From PALSA-555 sp963731625 (GTDB lineage: Bacteria > Actinomycetota > Acidimicrobiia > IMCC26256 > PALSA-555): a stretch of 64,000 nt of DNA. The position numbers and the translations under genes are program-made. Each line of letters starts with the position of its first letter. The first letter of the stretch is position 1. Shown piece after piece: positions 8,372 to 17,245 of this stretch. The notes under the pieces are model-generated. The model was given only the letters and a program-made list of their open reading frames with translations, did no database searches and had not been told where the DNA came from. The stretch covers positions 930,001-994,000 of the forward strand of contig CAVSWH010000001.1 of the NCBI GenBank assembly GCA_963731625.1. Reading direction: 5' to 3'.

Positions 8372-9601
8372 TTACCCCCTACCTTCGTCGTCTCTGTGTT
8401 CGTCACCTGACTGTTTCGAAAGCACCCCTTCGGCTCGCCAAACTTCGAGCTCGTCGGCCGTGTGTCCGAGCAGGTCCCCAAAGATGGCGTCGTTGTCCTC
8501 GCCGAGCAGCGGGGCCGGCTCGAACACGTCTTGGTCACCGACCTTGATCGGGTTGCCAACAAGCGCATGGTGGCCAACTCGCGGGTGCGGACTGGTGGTC
8601 TCTACAACCATCTGCCGGTGTCGGACCTGTTCGTCTGTCAAGACCTGATCGATGCTGTTGACCGGTCCGCAGGGGACACCCGCATGCTGGAGTCTGGTGA
8701 GCCACTCATTCGCACTTCGAGTGCGGAGTCGCTGCTCCAAGATCGGAACAAGTTGCTCTCGCGCCGCATGACGCGCTGGGTTTGTGGGATAGCGGTCGAT
8801 GAGCTCGGAGCACTCAAGCGCGTCGCAGAACGGTCGCCAATGGCGGTCTACGAACACCGCGATCACGATGGGCGTCGTCGCTGTCTCGAACAGCTGATAT
8901 GGGACGACGGACTGGTGCTCGGTTCCCATCGGACCAGGGACTTGGCCGTCGGTGAGCCAGTACTGCGCGACGTACGTAAGCAGCGACACCTGCGCGTCAA
9001 GAAGGCTGAGATCGATGTGTTGGCCTTCGCCCGTTCGATCCCGATGCCAGAGAGCGCCGACGATGCCGAGCGCACCCAGCATCCCGCCCGCTAGGTCGCC
9101 CATCGGGATGCCCATTCGCACCGGTGTCCCACCCTTGGGCCCGGTGATCGACATTGCGCCGCCCATCGCCTGAAGAATCAGATCGAATGCAGGCACGGTC
9201 GAATACGGCCCGCTTTCACCAAACCCCGTAATGGAGCAGGTGATGATGTCGGGCCGCGCGTGAACACACGCAGCATGGTCAATTCCGAGGCGGCGCGTCA
9301 CCCCGACTCGATAGTTGTCGATGACGACGTCCGAGGCACCGACAAGTTCCATGAAGAGGTCGCGCCCGTCCTGCCTCTTCAGGTCGACGGCTACGCTGCG
9401 TTTGTTTCGGTTGATGCCAAGGAAGTAAGCGCTTTCCCCGTCCACAAATGGCGGGCCCATCCCACGGATCGGGTCGCCACCTATCGGATCCTCGATCTTG
9501 ATGACCTCCGCGCCCATGTCAGCGAGCAGCATCGTGCCGTATGGTCCGGCAAGCATTCTCGTCAGGTCAAGGACGCGCACTCCTGCAAGAGTGTGACTCA
9601 T
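8372..9601 (-). CDS. Class III CoA-transferase (CaiB/BaiF family)
   Basis: 409 residues, normal length. The N-terminus LAGVRVLDLTRMLAGPYGTM and KIEDPIGGDPIRG are the family's CoA-binding Rossmann half. PMGDLAGGMLGALGI contains the Asp that forms the acyl-aspartyl intermediate in class III transferases. The C-terminal half ends WLTRLQHAGVPCGPVNSIDQ. Its start overlaps the acyl-CoA dehydrogenase stop (ATGA), and the HyuB subunit follows after 6 bases. Inference: it activates the carboxylated product or another free acid by transferring CoA from an acyl-CoA such as succinyl-CoA. Confidence 0.93.
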   Translation of the reverse strand: MSHTLAGVRVLDLTRMLAGPYGTMLLADMGAEVIKIEDPIGGDPIRGMGPPFVDGESAYFLGINRNKRSVAVDLKRQDGRDLFMELVGASDVVIDNYRVGVTRRLGIDHAACVHARPDIITCSITGFGESGPYSTVPAFDLILQAMGGAMSITGPKGGTPVRMGIPMGDLAGGMLGALGIVGALWHRDRTGEGQHIDLSLLDAQVSLLTYVAQYWLTDGQVPGPMGTEHQSVVPYQLFETATTPIVIAVFVDRHWRPFCDALECSELIDRYPTNPARHAAREQLVPILEQRLRTRSANEWLTRLQHAGVPCGPVNSIDQVLTDEQVRHRQMVVETTSPHPRVGHHALVGNPIKVGDQDVFEPAPLLGEDNDAIFGDLLGHTADELEVWRAEGVLSKQSGDEHRDDEGRG

Positions 9602-10752
9602 GCGGCGTAGGCCCTCAGGACGTCGCGACCAATGATCATCCGAAGTATCTCTGAGGTCCCACCGCCGTAGAGCAGGAACCGCGCATCCCTGAAGTACCGC
9701 TGCGCCGGGTACTCCATTGCAAAGCCGTAGCTACCGAAGATACGCGTGGTCTCGTCAACCGTGCGCACACATGCCTCGGACGCGAACAGCTTCGCCATCG
9801 CCGTCTCTCGTACCGTGCTTGTGCCAGCTTCAACACGTCGTGCCACCTCGTCGGTAAGCACGCTGGCCGCGAACAGCTCAGTCTCCATGTCAGCCAACTT
9901 GTGCTGTATTGCTTGAAAGTCACCGATCTTGGAGCCGAACGCCTCCCGTTGATTGGCATATTCGACAGCGGCGTCTCGAGCCCGTCGACCGAGCCCGACG
10001 CTGAGGGCTGCAGTCATCGTCCGGATCTCCGACAGGATGCCGCCGACAATCCGGGCTCCGTCCCCCACGTCTCCCAACAGCGCGTCGTCGGGCACGAAGC
10101 ACTGGTCGAGGCTCACCTCGGATGTCAGCGACGATCGAACTCCTAGCTTCTTGATCGGCTTGCCGACGGAGAATCCTTCGGTCTTGGCATCCACGAGAAA
10201 CAGAGCGATGCTTTTGATGCCTGGCTCATCCGACGAACGCGCACCGACCGTAAGGACGTCAGCGACGGGTGCGTTGCTGATCCATGTTTTCGAACCGCTA
10301 AGGATCCAGCCCCCTTCTGCCTTCGTGGCGCGCGTCTGTATCCCTCCGAGGTCTGACCCGGCATTTGGCTCCGTGAGTGCGAAGGTAGCGACCTTGTCTC
10401 CTCGAAGCGCTGGCTCGAGATACTCCTGTCGATGCCGTTGTGTTCCGTAGCGGTGGATGAACTCTGTGCCCATGAGGCCCTGCATGGCACAGATCGCTGC
10501 GAGGGCGAGGTTCCCGTAGGCGAGTTCTTCCCAGAGGACACATGCAGTGGCCAGGCCGGCGCCCTGCCCACCGACGTTCTCGGGGTAGCGAATGCCGAGG
10601 TATCCGAGTTCTCCAAGGCGCCGAAATAGATCGAACGGGAACTCGCCATCCTGGTCGAGGTCCTCTTCGTGCGGGATGACTTCTTTTTCAACGAAGTTCC
10701 GCACGGTCGCCCGGAACAGCTCCATGTCCGTCACGGCGTCTGGCTGACCCAT
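9598..10752 (-). CDS. Acyl-CoA dehydrogenase
   Basis: 384 residues. Family marks: ALTEPNAGSDLGGIQTRA (FAD/substrate loop), WISNAPVAD, REAFGSKIGDFQAIQHKLADM and a C-terminal GGGTSEILRMIIGR. The usual C-terminal catalytic Glu before GTS is Gly here; Glu242 in ILSEIRT lies where isovaleryl-CoA-type dehydrogenases carry their base, so I infer that arrangement. The ATG at 10752 has GAGGAGC 6-7 bases upstream; the longer open frame to 11004 runs into the divergent thiolase and is not used. It heads the unit ACAD-CoA-transferase-HyuB; the shared operator is at 10774-10787. Confidence 0.93.
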   Translation of the reverse strand: MGQPDAVTDMELFRATVRNFVEKEVIPHEEDLDQDGEFPFDLFRRLGELGYLGIRYPENVGGQGAGLATACVLWEELAYGNLALAAICAMQGLMGTEFIHRYGTQRHRQEYLEPALRGDKVATFALTEPNAGSDLGGIQTRATKAEGGWILSGSKTWISNAPVADVLTVGARSSDEPGIKSIALFLVDAKTEGFSVGKPIKKLGVRSSLTSEVSLDQCFVPDDALLGDVGDGARIVGGILSEIRTMTAALSVGLGRRARDAAVEYANQREAFGSKIGDFQAIQHKLADMETELFAASVLTDEVARRVEAGTSTVRETAMAKLFASEACVRTVDETTRIFGSYGFAMEYPAQRYFRDARFLLYGGGTSEILRMIIGRDVLRAYAA

Positions 10753-10773
10753 GTGGATGCTCCTCGCGCTAGG

Positions 10774-10787
10774 CTGACGATCGCAAC
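10774..10787. promoter_or_regulatory. Divergent operator between ACAD and thiolase-like genes (site G)
   Basis: CTGACGATCGCAAC matches the island palindrome CTnnCGnnCGnnAG except for the last base. It sits in the 58-base gap between two divergent starts (10752 minus, 10811 plus) and could control both. A -10 at the standard 7-base spacing is not evident here. Confidence 0.5.
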
Positions 10788-10810
10788 AATACCTACATCC
10801 GAGGTGGCCG

Positions 10811-11998
10811 ATGTTTGACGACGTCGCTATCCCGCTGGGCTTCGCTTGGTCGTCTCCGTTCGCACGTTGGCAAGGACCGTTGGGCTCCATGTCGTCAATC
10901 GATCTGGCGGTCGATGTCACCGAACGCGCGCTCGACCAGCGCAAGCTGGCGGCCGAGCGGATCTCGGAGCTCGTGCTTGGCTGGACAATTCCACAGCCTG
11001 GCATGTTCTACGGCGCGCCGACGGTCGCCGCGCGGATTGGCGCGCCGACCGTCACCGGGCCAATGATCTCGCAGGCCTGCGCGACGGGCGTCGCCGTCCT
11101 GAACGCGGCAGCGCTGCAGGTGGCGTCATCACCGCCTGACGAGATTGTTCTCGCCGTCACGACTGACCGGACGAGCAACAGCCCGTTGCTGGTGTACCCC
11201 GCCGAGACAACTCCAGGTGCTCAGCCAACGACCGAGCACTGGTTGCTTGACGCAATGGCCGGCGATCCTTGGGCCGGCGAGTCCATGGTGACGACTGCTG
11301 AGATCGTCGCTCGAAATGCAGGCTTCACGCGCGAGCAATTAGATGACCTCACGCAGTTGCGTTTTGACCAGTACCAGAGCTCTCTTGCGGATGACCGCGC
11401 CTTCCAGCGTCGCTACATGGTTTCGGTCGAGGTACCACAACGGAGGGGTGCCCTCGTCGTTGACGCCGACGACGGAGTCCACACGACGACAGCTGAGGGC
11501 CTTGCGAAGCTCCGCCCCGTCGACCCGGAAGGCGTCGTCACCTTCGGGACGCAAACGCACCCGGCAGACGGCGCCGGCGGTGTGGTCGTCACGTCAGGTG
11601 CCCTGGCACGAGAGCTGTCCGGCGATGGCATTGCGCGCGTATTAGGCATCGGGACCGCGCGCGCCGCGAAAGCCGAGATGCCCAAGGCGCCCGTTCCCGC
11701 GGCCGCACGAGCACTCGCCGGCGCTGGGCTGAGCATCACCGACATCGACCTGGTGACGACACACAACCCGTTCGCGGTCAACGATCTCTACTTCTCCCAG
11801 CAGACCGGGTTTCCTGTTGACCGCATGAACATCCGAGGCTCGAGCTTGATCTATGGGCACGCGCAGGCTGCGACGGGAACCCGCGCGATCTCGGAGCTGC
11901 TTGAGTCGTTGCGCGAGCGCGGCGGCGGTGTCGGGCTCTTTACCGGGTGCGCCGCCGGAGACACGGGCGCCGCCGTCGTCGTTCGTCTTGATGGCTGA
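10811..11998 (+). CDS. Thiolase-family protein, divergent active site
   Basis: 395 residues with the thiolase fold. The nucleophile region SQACATGVAVLNAAA keeps the Cys, and the C-terminal region has GHAQAATGTRAISEL (GH motif) and GCAAGDTGAA (second Cys). The usual NEAF/HEAF motif is replaced by HNPFAVND and the C-terminal CxGGG loop by CAAGDTG, so it belongs to the lipid-transfer/thiolase-like subgroup rather than classical acetyl-CoA acyltransferases. It is monocistronic and convergent with the crotonase gene 11 bases away. It may cleave an unusual 3-oxoacyl-CoA or do a retro-Claisen or retro-aldol step; this is inference. Confidence 0.88.
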   Translation: MFDDVAIPLGFAWSSPFARWQGPLGSMSSIDLAVDVTERALDQRKLAAERISELVLGWTIPQPGMFYGAPTVAARIGAPTVTGPMISQACATGVAVLNAAALQVASSPPDEIVLAVTTDRTSNSPLLVYPAETTPGAQPTTEHWLLDAMAGDPWAGESMVTTAEIVARNAGFTREQLDDLTQLRFDQYQSSLADDRAFQRRYMVSVEVPQRRGALVVDADDGVHTTTAEGLAKLRPVDPEGVVTFGTQTHPADGAGGVVVTSGALARELSGDGIARVLGIGTARAAKAEMPKAPVPAAARALAGAGLSITDIDLVTTHNPFAVNDLYFSQQTGFPVDRMNIRGSSLIYGHAQAATGTRAISELLESLRERGGGVGLFTGCAAGDTGAAVVVRLDG

Positions 11999-12009
11999 GC
12001 TCGGAGGGT

Positions 12010-12804
12010 CTACCGGAAGCTCGAGAAGTCTGGGGACCGCCGCTCGTTGAACGCTGTGTAGCCCTCCATCGCCTCAGGTGTCTTGGTGAAGACGTCGAGT
12101 GCCGCATACGCGACGTTGCCGAGACCACCGAGGTGATCGGTGTCCGCGTTGAAGCTGTGCTTGAGAAAGCGCAGTGCAGTCGGCGACAGCGCGCAGATGC
12201 GGCGACCCCATTCGAGGGCGGTTGGCAGAAGCTCATCGAGAGGCACCACTTCGTTGACGAGGCCCCATCGCTCTGCCTTGCCGGCGTCGTATTGGTCGAG
12301 AAGGAACCAGATCTGGCGGGCGCGCTTCTCACCGACGACGCGTGCCAGATATGCCGTCCCAAACCCTGCATCAAAGCTGCCGACGCGCGGACCGGCTTGT
12401 CCGAAGCGGGCGTTTTCGGCCGCAATCGTCAGATCGCAGAGAACATGGAGTACGTGGCCTCCGCCGATCGCGACACCGTTGACGGCCGCGATCACCGGCT
12501 TCGGGATATTTCGGATCGTCAAGTGCAGACGCTGAATCTCGAACAGCCCAGAATCGGTGTCGGCCTCCCCGTAACTTCCCGTTTCGAGCCGTTGCTTCTG
12601 ATCGCCGCCGGCGCAGAAGGCCCGGTCGCCAGCTCCGGTAAGTACGACGGCGCCGACGCTTCGGTCAGCCCACGCGCGCATGAAGGACTGGATCAGCTCT
12701 TCGACGGTGCGCGCCCGGAAGGCGTTCATGCGGTCGGGACGGTTGATCGTGATTACGGCGACGCCTTCATCAGTCTCATACTTGACGTCCTCGAGTTCTC
12801 TCAT
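12010..12804 (-). CDS. MenB/BadI-type crotonase (2-oxocyclohexanecarboxyl-CoA hydrolase-like)
   Basis: 264 residues. Crotonase core: DRAFCAGGDQKQR and NGVAIGGGHVLHVLCDLT. The stretch GQAGPRVGSFDAGFG, then ARVVGEKRARQIWFL and WGLVNEVVPL, is characteristic of the 1,4-dihydroxynaphthoyl-CoA synthase (MenB)/BadI branch rather than of ordinary enoyl-CoA hydratases. No other menaquinone genes lie nearby, and the gene is translationally coupled (ATGA) to a thiolase in a CoA-catabolic island. I therefore favour a BadI-like hydrolase that opens a 2-oxo-cycloalkanecarboxyl-CoA ring to a dicarboxylyl-CoA. Family placement is firm; the reaction is inferred. Confidence 0.87.
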   Translation of the reverse strand: MRELEDVKYETDEGVAVITINRPDRMNAFRARTVEELIQSFMRAWADRSVGAVVLTGAGDRAFCAGGDQKQRLETGSYGEADTDSGLFEIQRLHLTIRNIPKPVIAAVNGVAIGGGHVLHVLCDLTIAAENARFGQAGPRVGSFDAGFGTAYLARVVGEKRARQIWFLLDQYDAGKAERWGLVNEVVPLDELLPTALEWGRRICALSPTALRFLKHSFNADTDHLGGLGNVAYAALDVFTKTPEAMEGYTAFNERRSPDFSSFR

Positions 12805-13976
12805 GGTTCAACCTCACATGCGACGGCGATTCCTTGACCGACCCCGATACAAGCGGCGGCGATACCGCTGCCTCCTCCACGACGACCAAGTTCACGACAC
12901 AGATCGAAAATGATGCGAGCCGCTGACGCGCCGAGGGGATGTCCGAGAGCGATTGCGCCGCCATTGACGTTGACTTGCTCGATGTCAATCTCCGGCAGGT
13001 CGCGAAGTGTGCAAAGCACCATCGCAGCAAACGCTTCATTGATTTCGAACAGATCGAAGCCGTCCAGGGGCTTGCCGAGTTTCTTGGCGAGGGCTCGGAT
13101 GGCGTCGACAGGCGCGATTGGAAAGCGATCGGGTTCCACGCCCACCGTCGTCGACGCCACAATCGTCCCGATCGGGTTGAGGCCAAGCTGTTCGACTGCC
13201 TCGCCGCTGGCGATGATCGCTGCGGCGGCGCCGTCATTGATTGGCGAGGAGTTTCCCGCCGTAATCGTTCCTTGAGGCGAGAACGCCGGCGGAAGCGTCC
13301 CGAGCGTCCCGAGACTTGCGTCCGTCCGGATTGTCTCGTCCCGGGTGACGCCGGCGACGGCAACGACGCCGTCGGCGTAGTGGCCTCGATCCCAAGCGTA
13401 GCTTGCGAATCGGTGGCTTCTAAGTGCCCATGCGTCCTGCTCTTCGCGTGCGATGCCGTACTCGTCGGCGACGATTTCGCAGGCACGCCCGAGCGAGTTC
13501 GTCCAGTGGGATGGCAGGGACGGGTTGACAAATCGCCAGCCGACAGTGCTGTCGACGAGGTCCATCCCTCGGGGAAAGGCCCGCTCGGGTCGTCGAACGA
13601 CAAACGGTGCTCGACTCATGCTCTCGACGCCGCCAGCAATCACAAGTCGGGCGTCGTTGGCTCGCACGGCTCGCGCTGCTTGAACGAGCGCTTCTGCACC
13701 CGATCCGCACAGTCGGTTCACCGTTGAGCCCGTGACGGTCACAGGCAATCCGGCGAGCAATGCGGCCATGCGTCCCACGTTGCGGTTGTCTTCGCCGGCC
13801 CCGTTGGTATTGCCAAGCACGACATCGTCGATCGCCGCCGGGTCGAGCGTCGGGTTCCGTCGTACCAACTCGGCTACCGGGACGGCACCGAGGTCGTCAG
13901 CCCGAATGGCGGACAGGCCCCCGGCCCGCCTGCCGAACGGTGTACGTACGGCATCGACCAGAAAGGCGTGGCCCAT
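12801..13976 (-). CDS. Acetyl-CoA C-acyltransferase (classical thiolase)
   Basis: 391 residues, standard length. Nucleophilic Cys in VNRLCGSGAEALVQAARAV, NEAFAAMVLC, GGAIALGHPLGASAARI (His base) and CIGVGQGIAVACE (second Cys) are all intact. It cleaves 3-oxoacyl-CoA to acetyl-CoA or propionyl-CoA plus a shortened acyl-CoA. It is the first gene of a two-gene unit with the BadI-like crotonase. The ATG at 13976 lies only about 12 bases after the operator, so the leader is very short or absent. The divergent SDR shares the operator at 13988-14001. Confidence 0.95.
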   Translation of the reverse strand: MGHAFLVDAVRTPFGRRAGGLSAIRADDLGAVPVAELVRRNPTLDPAAIDDVVLGNTNGAGEDNRNVGRMAALLAGLPVTVTGSTVNRLCGSGAEALVQAARAVRANDARLVIAGGVESMSRAPFVVRRPERAFPRGMDLVDSTVGWRFVNPSLPSHWTNSLGRACEIVADEYGIAREEQDAWALRSHRFASYAWDRGHYADGVVAVAGVTRDETIRTDASLGTLGTLPPAFSPQGTITAGNSSPINDGAAAAIIASGEAVEQLGLNPIGTIVASTTVGVEPDRFPIAPVDAIRALAKKLGKPLDGFDLFEINEAFAAMVLCTLRDLPEIDIEQVNVNGGAIALGHPLGASAARIIFDLCRELGRRGGGSGIAAACIGVGQGIAVACEVEP

Positions 13977-13987
13977 ATGGCATATTT

Positions 13988-14001
13988 TTGACGACCGTAA
14001 G
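13988..14001. promoter_or_regulatory. Divergent operator between thiolase and SDR units (site H)
   Basis: TTGACGACCGTAAG fits the palindrome consensus with one end mismatch. It lies between the divergent starts at 13976 (minus) and 14053 (plus). An AT-rich CATATTTTTG on its left may be part of the thiolase promoter. Confidence 0.5.
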
Positions 14002-14052
14002 AAGTTATGGCAAGTTGACCGCCTGCCTCAGCGGCCGGAGGACCACGCCGGA

Positions 14053-14811
14053 GTGGAAGTGTCACGGACGTGCCTTGTCACCGGTGCAGGACGCGGAATT
14101 GGTGCCGCCATTGCGCAGGGTCTGGCATCGAGCGGACATCGCGTCGCTTTGACGGCACGCACCGTGAGTGAGTTAGAGCACGTCGCGAAGCGGCTTCCTG
14201 GCCCGTCGATGGTCCTCGCCGGTGACCTGACCCAGGGAAACTTCGTCGAGCGGTTGTTTGGCGAGATCGAAGACAAGTTGGGAACCGTCGAGATCTTGGC
14301 GGCGAACGCTGGTTTCGCGCGCGCCGCGTCGCTGGCTGCGACGGATGACGCTCTGTGGGACGCGCACATGAGTCTCAACCTCACAGCTGTGTTCCGGTGC
14401 ATCCGGCGTGCTGTCCCGTCCATGGCGCAACGCGGGTGGGGGCGTGTGGTCGTGACCGGATCGACAGCTTCGCGTGTCGGCGCGCCGTATGTCTGCGCAT
14501 ACACCGCCTCGAAGCACGGTGTGCTTGGACTCGTTCGAGCCGTCGCCACCGAAGTGGCTCGCAAAGGCGTCACCGTCAACGCGGTGTGTCCGAGCTTTGT
14601 TGATACACCCTTGACCGACACTTCGATCGACAACATCACCGCGGCCACAGGGCTCACGTCGGACGCAGCGCGTAAACGTCTTGAGGACATGCAGGGTCAC
14701 GGCCGACTCATCACACCCAATGAGGTTGCGCACGCTGTTCTCTTCCTGATCGAACACGGGAGTATCAATGGCCAGTCACTTGTTGTGGACGGGGGCGCGC
14801 TGGTGGCATGA
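14053..14811 (+). CDS. SDR-family oxidoreductase
   Basis: 252 residues from a GTG at 14053, with GGAGGA eleven bases upstream. Motifs: TGAGRGIGAA cofactor loop, NAG in LAANAGFA, catalytic Ser in VTGSTAS and Tyr/Lys in YTASKHGV, C-terminal NGQSLVVDGG. It probably oxidises or reduces a hydroxyacyl intermediate with NAD(P). The RidA-like gene starts inside its stop codon (ATGA, 14808-14811), making the first link of a tightly coupled four-gene unit. Confidence 0.92.
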   Translation: MEVSRTCLVTGAGRGIGAAIAQGLASSGHRVALTARTVSELEHVAKRLPGPSMVLAGDLTQGNFVERLFGEIEDKLGTVEILAANAGFARAASLAATDDALWDAHMSLNLTAVFRCIRRAVPSMAQRGWGRVVVTGSTASRVGAPYVCAYTASKHGVLGLVRAVATEVARKGVTVNAVCPSFVDTPLTDTSIDNITAATGLTSDAARKRLEDMQGHGRLITPNEVAHAVLFLIEHGSINGQSLVVDGGALVA

Positions 14812-15203
14812 CCGTTCGTCGCGTAAACCCATCGTCGCTAAGTCCCCCAGCCGGTTTCACTCACGTTGTGCTCGCCGAGGGCCAAGTCTTGTTCCTCGCC
14901 GGTCAAACAGCTCAGGACGCGTCAGGTGCGGTCGTGGGCACCTCGATCGTTGAGCAGTTCGATCAGGCGCTAGCCAATCTCGTCGTCGCGCTCACGGCCG
15001 CCGGCTCGGCAGCCGAGCAACTGACCAAGCTCGTCGTATACTGCGTCGACGTCGATGCATATCTCGGCAGCCTTACCGAGATCGGGCACGTGTGGCGAGC
15101 ACGAGTTGGTCGTCAGTATCCAGCGATGACGTTCGTGGGCGTCCAGCGTCTATTTGACCCAGCTGCACTGATCGAGCTTGACGCGTTCGCGGTGGTCCGA
15201 TGA
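14808..15203 (+). CDS. RidA/YjgF/YER057c/UK114 family protein
   Basis: 131 residues. The fold signature is visible in LFLAGQTAQDASGAVV, VEQFDQALANLVVALTAAG, LTKLVVYCVDV and the C-terminal ALIELDAFAVV. Archetypal RidA has a catalytic Arg in PARSC; here the place reads PAMTF (Met107), so enamine/imine deaminase activity of the RidA type is doubtful and one of the Arg-lacking Rid subfamilies is more likely. It is coupled to the preceding SDR and the following ADP-forming ligase by four-base overlaps, so it probably serves the same pathway, perhaps as a small hydrolase or metabolite-binding protein. Confidence 0.9.
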   Translation: MTVRRVNPSSLSPPAGFTHVVLAEGQVLFLAGQTAQDASGAVVGTSIVEQFDQALANLVVALTAAGSAAEQLTKLVVYCVDVDAYLGSLTEIGHVWRARVGRQYPAMTFVGVQRLFDPAALIELDAFAVVR

Positions 15204-17245
15204 TGGACCGATCCAGCGCGATCGAGCGTTTGTGGTCCGCAAGGTCGATCGCGGTGCTCGGTGCCAGTGAGCGCCCAGGTTCGCTGGGTGCGCTCCCCAT
15301 CTCCTATCTAATCCGCTACGGCTATCCCGGCGTTGTTGTGCCGGTGAACCCATCGGCCGACTGGATCCAGGGCCTCCGATGCTATCCGTCGCTGGATGCG
15401 GCGCCGAGGCCGATCGACCTTGCGATGATCATGGTCAGCGCGGCGCGTGTGCCCGATGCGATCGACGACTGTGGCCGGGCCGGCGTACCGATCGCCATCG
15501 TGGGTGCGTCTGGCTTTGCCGAGGCCGGCGAAGCCGGCGAGCAACTGCAGCGTGAGGTAGCGGAACGAGCTCGCGCGGCTGATGTGAGGCTTCTCGGACC
15601 GAACTGTATCGGTGCCGTCGCCTTCCGCCCGCGAGTGCTCGCGACGTTCACGCCTCTGTTCTCGGCACAGGAGGTGCCGTGGCGCCAGGGACGGGTCGGC
15701 TTCGTGAGTCAGAGCGGTGCACTGGGCTTCGGCGCGGTGAGCCTCGCACTCGAACGTGGCCTCGGCCTGGGGTGGGCAGTGAATACGGGCAACGAGGCGG
15801 ACATCTCGGCCCTCGAGGTCCTCGAAACGCTTGCGACCGACGATGGGTGCGATGCACTGCTCGCGTACGTGGAGCAACTTACCGACGGTGAGGCGCTGCG
15901 CCGGCTTGCGGGCGCCGGCAAACCGCTCGCGGTGGTCAAAGCTGGGTCGAGTGACGCGGGGGCGGCCGCAGCGGCCTCGCATACTGGAGCGCTTGCCACA
16001 TCTGACCGGATCGTTTCCGCCGCGCTGCGCCAACTAGGGATCGCGCGAGCTGGAGATGTCGACGAGCTGCTCGATTTCGGCGACGCGTTCGCCCAGCCCC
16101 GCCGTCCAGCCGGACCTCGCGCGGCGATCGTTTCGACCTCGGGTGGCTCCGGCATCCTCGCGACAGATGCGATCGCCTCGGCCCGCCTCGTGCTCGCAGA
16201 GTTGACGCCTGACACAACGAACCGGCTCGAAGAGTTCGTGCCGGCGTTCGGTTCAGTGGCGAACCCGGTTGACGTAACCGCCGCCGTTATGTCCGACATC
16301 ACAGTCTTCGAACGATGTTTCGGCGCCGTCGCCGACGACCCGAACGTGGACCTTGTGATCGCCTGTTTTTGTGTCCTCGTCGACAAGGACGTTGACGCGA
16401 TCGTCAGAACACTCGCGGCCGTCGCCGCGCGGACGGAAAAGCCAGTCTTCGTGGCACGAACTGGCGCGAACTTCTTGGCGCCGCGGGCGACCGAAGCTCT
16501 ACGGGACGCTGGTCTGCCGTCATATCCGACACCCACACGCGCGGTTCGTGCCGCCGACGCTCTCTGGACTGTCAGCAGGCCGCGTGGGCATGCCGAACGG
16601 CATCAACGACCGGTCGGACCTCCTAGCATGACCGACGAGCACAGCCTCAAGACGCTGCTCGCCTCGGCAGGACTCTCAGTCGTAGATGGTCGCCTGGTCA
16701 CATCCGCGGAGGACGCGACGAGTGCGGTCAAGGAACTCGGTGGGCGCGCGGCCGCCAAGGCGCTGGTGCCGGGTGTGCTTCACAAAACCGACCTCGGCGC
16801 CGTCGAACTCGACGTCGCGCCGTCAGGCGCCGCCGCTGTGTATGAGCGCCTGATTGGCTTCGGTGGCGCGATCCGGTTCGAGGCGATGCTCACTGATCAC
16901 ACCGAAGTGCTCGTCGGGGCAACATCGACGCCTCTCGGGGTCATCATCAGCGTCGGAAGCGGCGGCATTCATGCTGAGGCCATCAGCGATGTCGCTGTAC
17001 GTCTCGCGCCCATCGAGCGCGACGAGGCAGCCACCATGGTCGCAGAAACGGCAGTCGGACGTGCCCTGGTAGACGAGCGCAGTCACACGCCAAATGTGGA
17101 CGCGCTTTATGCTCTGATCTCGGAACTGTCGAAAATGACCTGCGACTGGCCGCCGGGATTTGAGCTCGATCTCAACCCAGTCGCGATCAGCGCCTCCGGG
17201 GCGACGATCCTCGACGCTGCCTACGCCGAGCACGCAGCCCCGTGA
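15200..17245 (+). CDS. ADP-forming acyl-CoA ligase (acetate-CoA ligase, ADP-forming type)
   Basis: 681 residues, alpha and beta parts fused. The N-terminal CoA-binding domain begins RSIAVLGASERPGSLG and includes LLGPNCIGAVAF. A succinyl-CoA-ligase-like middle follows, with the phosphohistidine candidate His261 in SHTGALATSDR. From about residue 480 an ATP-grasp domain (SLKTLLASAGL, AAKALVPGVLHKTDLGAVEL) ends in LDLNPVAIS. Such enzymes link acyl-CoA cleavage to ATP formation or activate acids with ATP giving ADP. It overlaps its neighbours by 4 bases on both sides. The acid substrate is unknown. Confidence 0.93.
   Translation: MMDRSSAIERLWSARSIAVLGASERPGSLGALPISYLIRYGYPGVVVPVNPSADWIQGLRCYPSLDAAPRPIDLAMIMVSAARVPDAIDDCGRAGVPIAIVGASGFAEAGEAGEQLQREVAERARAADVRLLGPNCIGAVAFRPRVLATFTPLFSAQEVPWRQGRVGFVSQSGALGFGAVSLALERGLGLGWAVNTGNEADISALEVLETLATDDGCDALLAYVEQLTDGEALRRLAGAGKPLAVVKAGSSDAGAAAAASHTGALATSDRIVSAALRQLGIARAGDVDELLDFGDAFAQPRRPAGPRAAIVSTSGGSGILATDAIASARLVLAELTPDTTNRLEEFVPAFGSVANPVDVTAAVMSDITVFERCFGAVADDPNVDLVIACFCVLVDKDVDAIVRTLAAVAARTEKPVFVARTGANFLAPRATEALRDAGLPSYPTPTRAVRAADALWTVSRPRGHAERHQRPVGPPSMTDEHSLKTLLASAGLSVVDGRLVTSAEDATSAVKELGGRAAAKALVPGVLHKTDLGAVELDVAPSGAAAVYERLIGFGGAIRFEAMLTDHTEVLVGATSTPLGVIISVGSGGIHAEAISDVAVRLAPIERDEAATMVAETAVGRALVDERSHTPNVDALYALISELSKMTCDWPPGFELDLNPVAISASGATILDAAYAEHAAP

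Noticed and set aside
10753..11004. N-terminal extension of the acyl-CoA dehydrogenase to 11004
   Set aside because: It would overlap the divergent thiolase-like gene; the ATG at 10752 has GAGGAGC and starts at the family's usual point.
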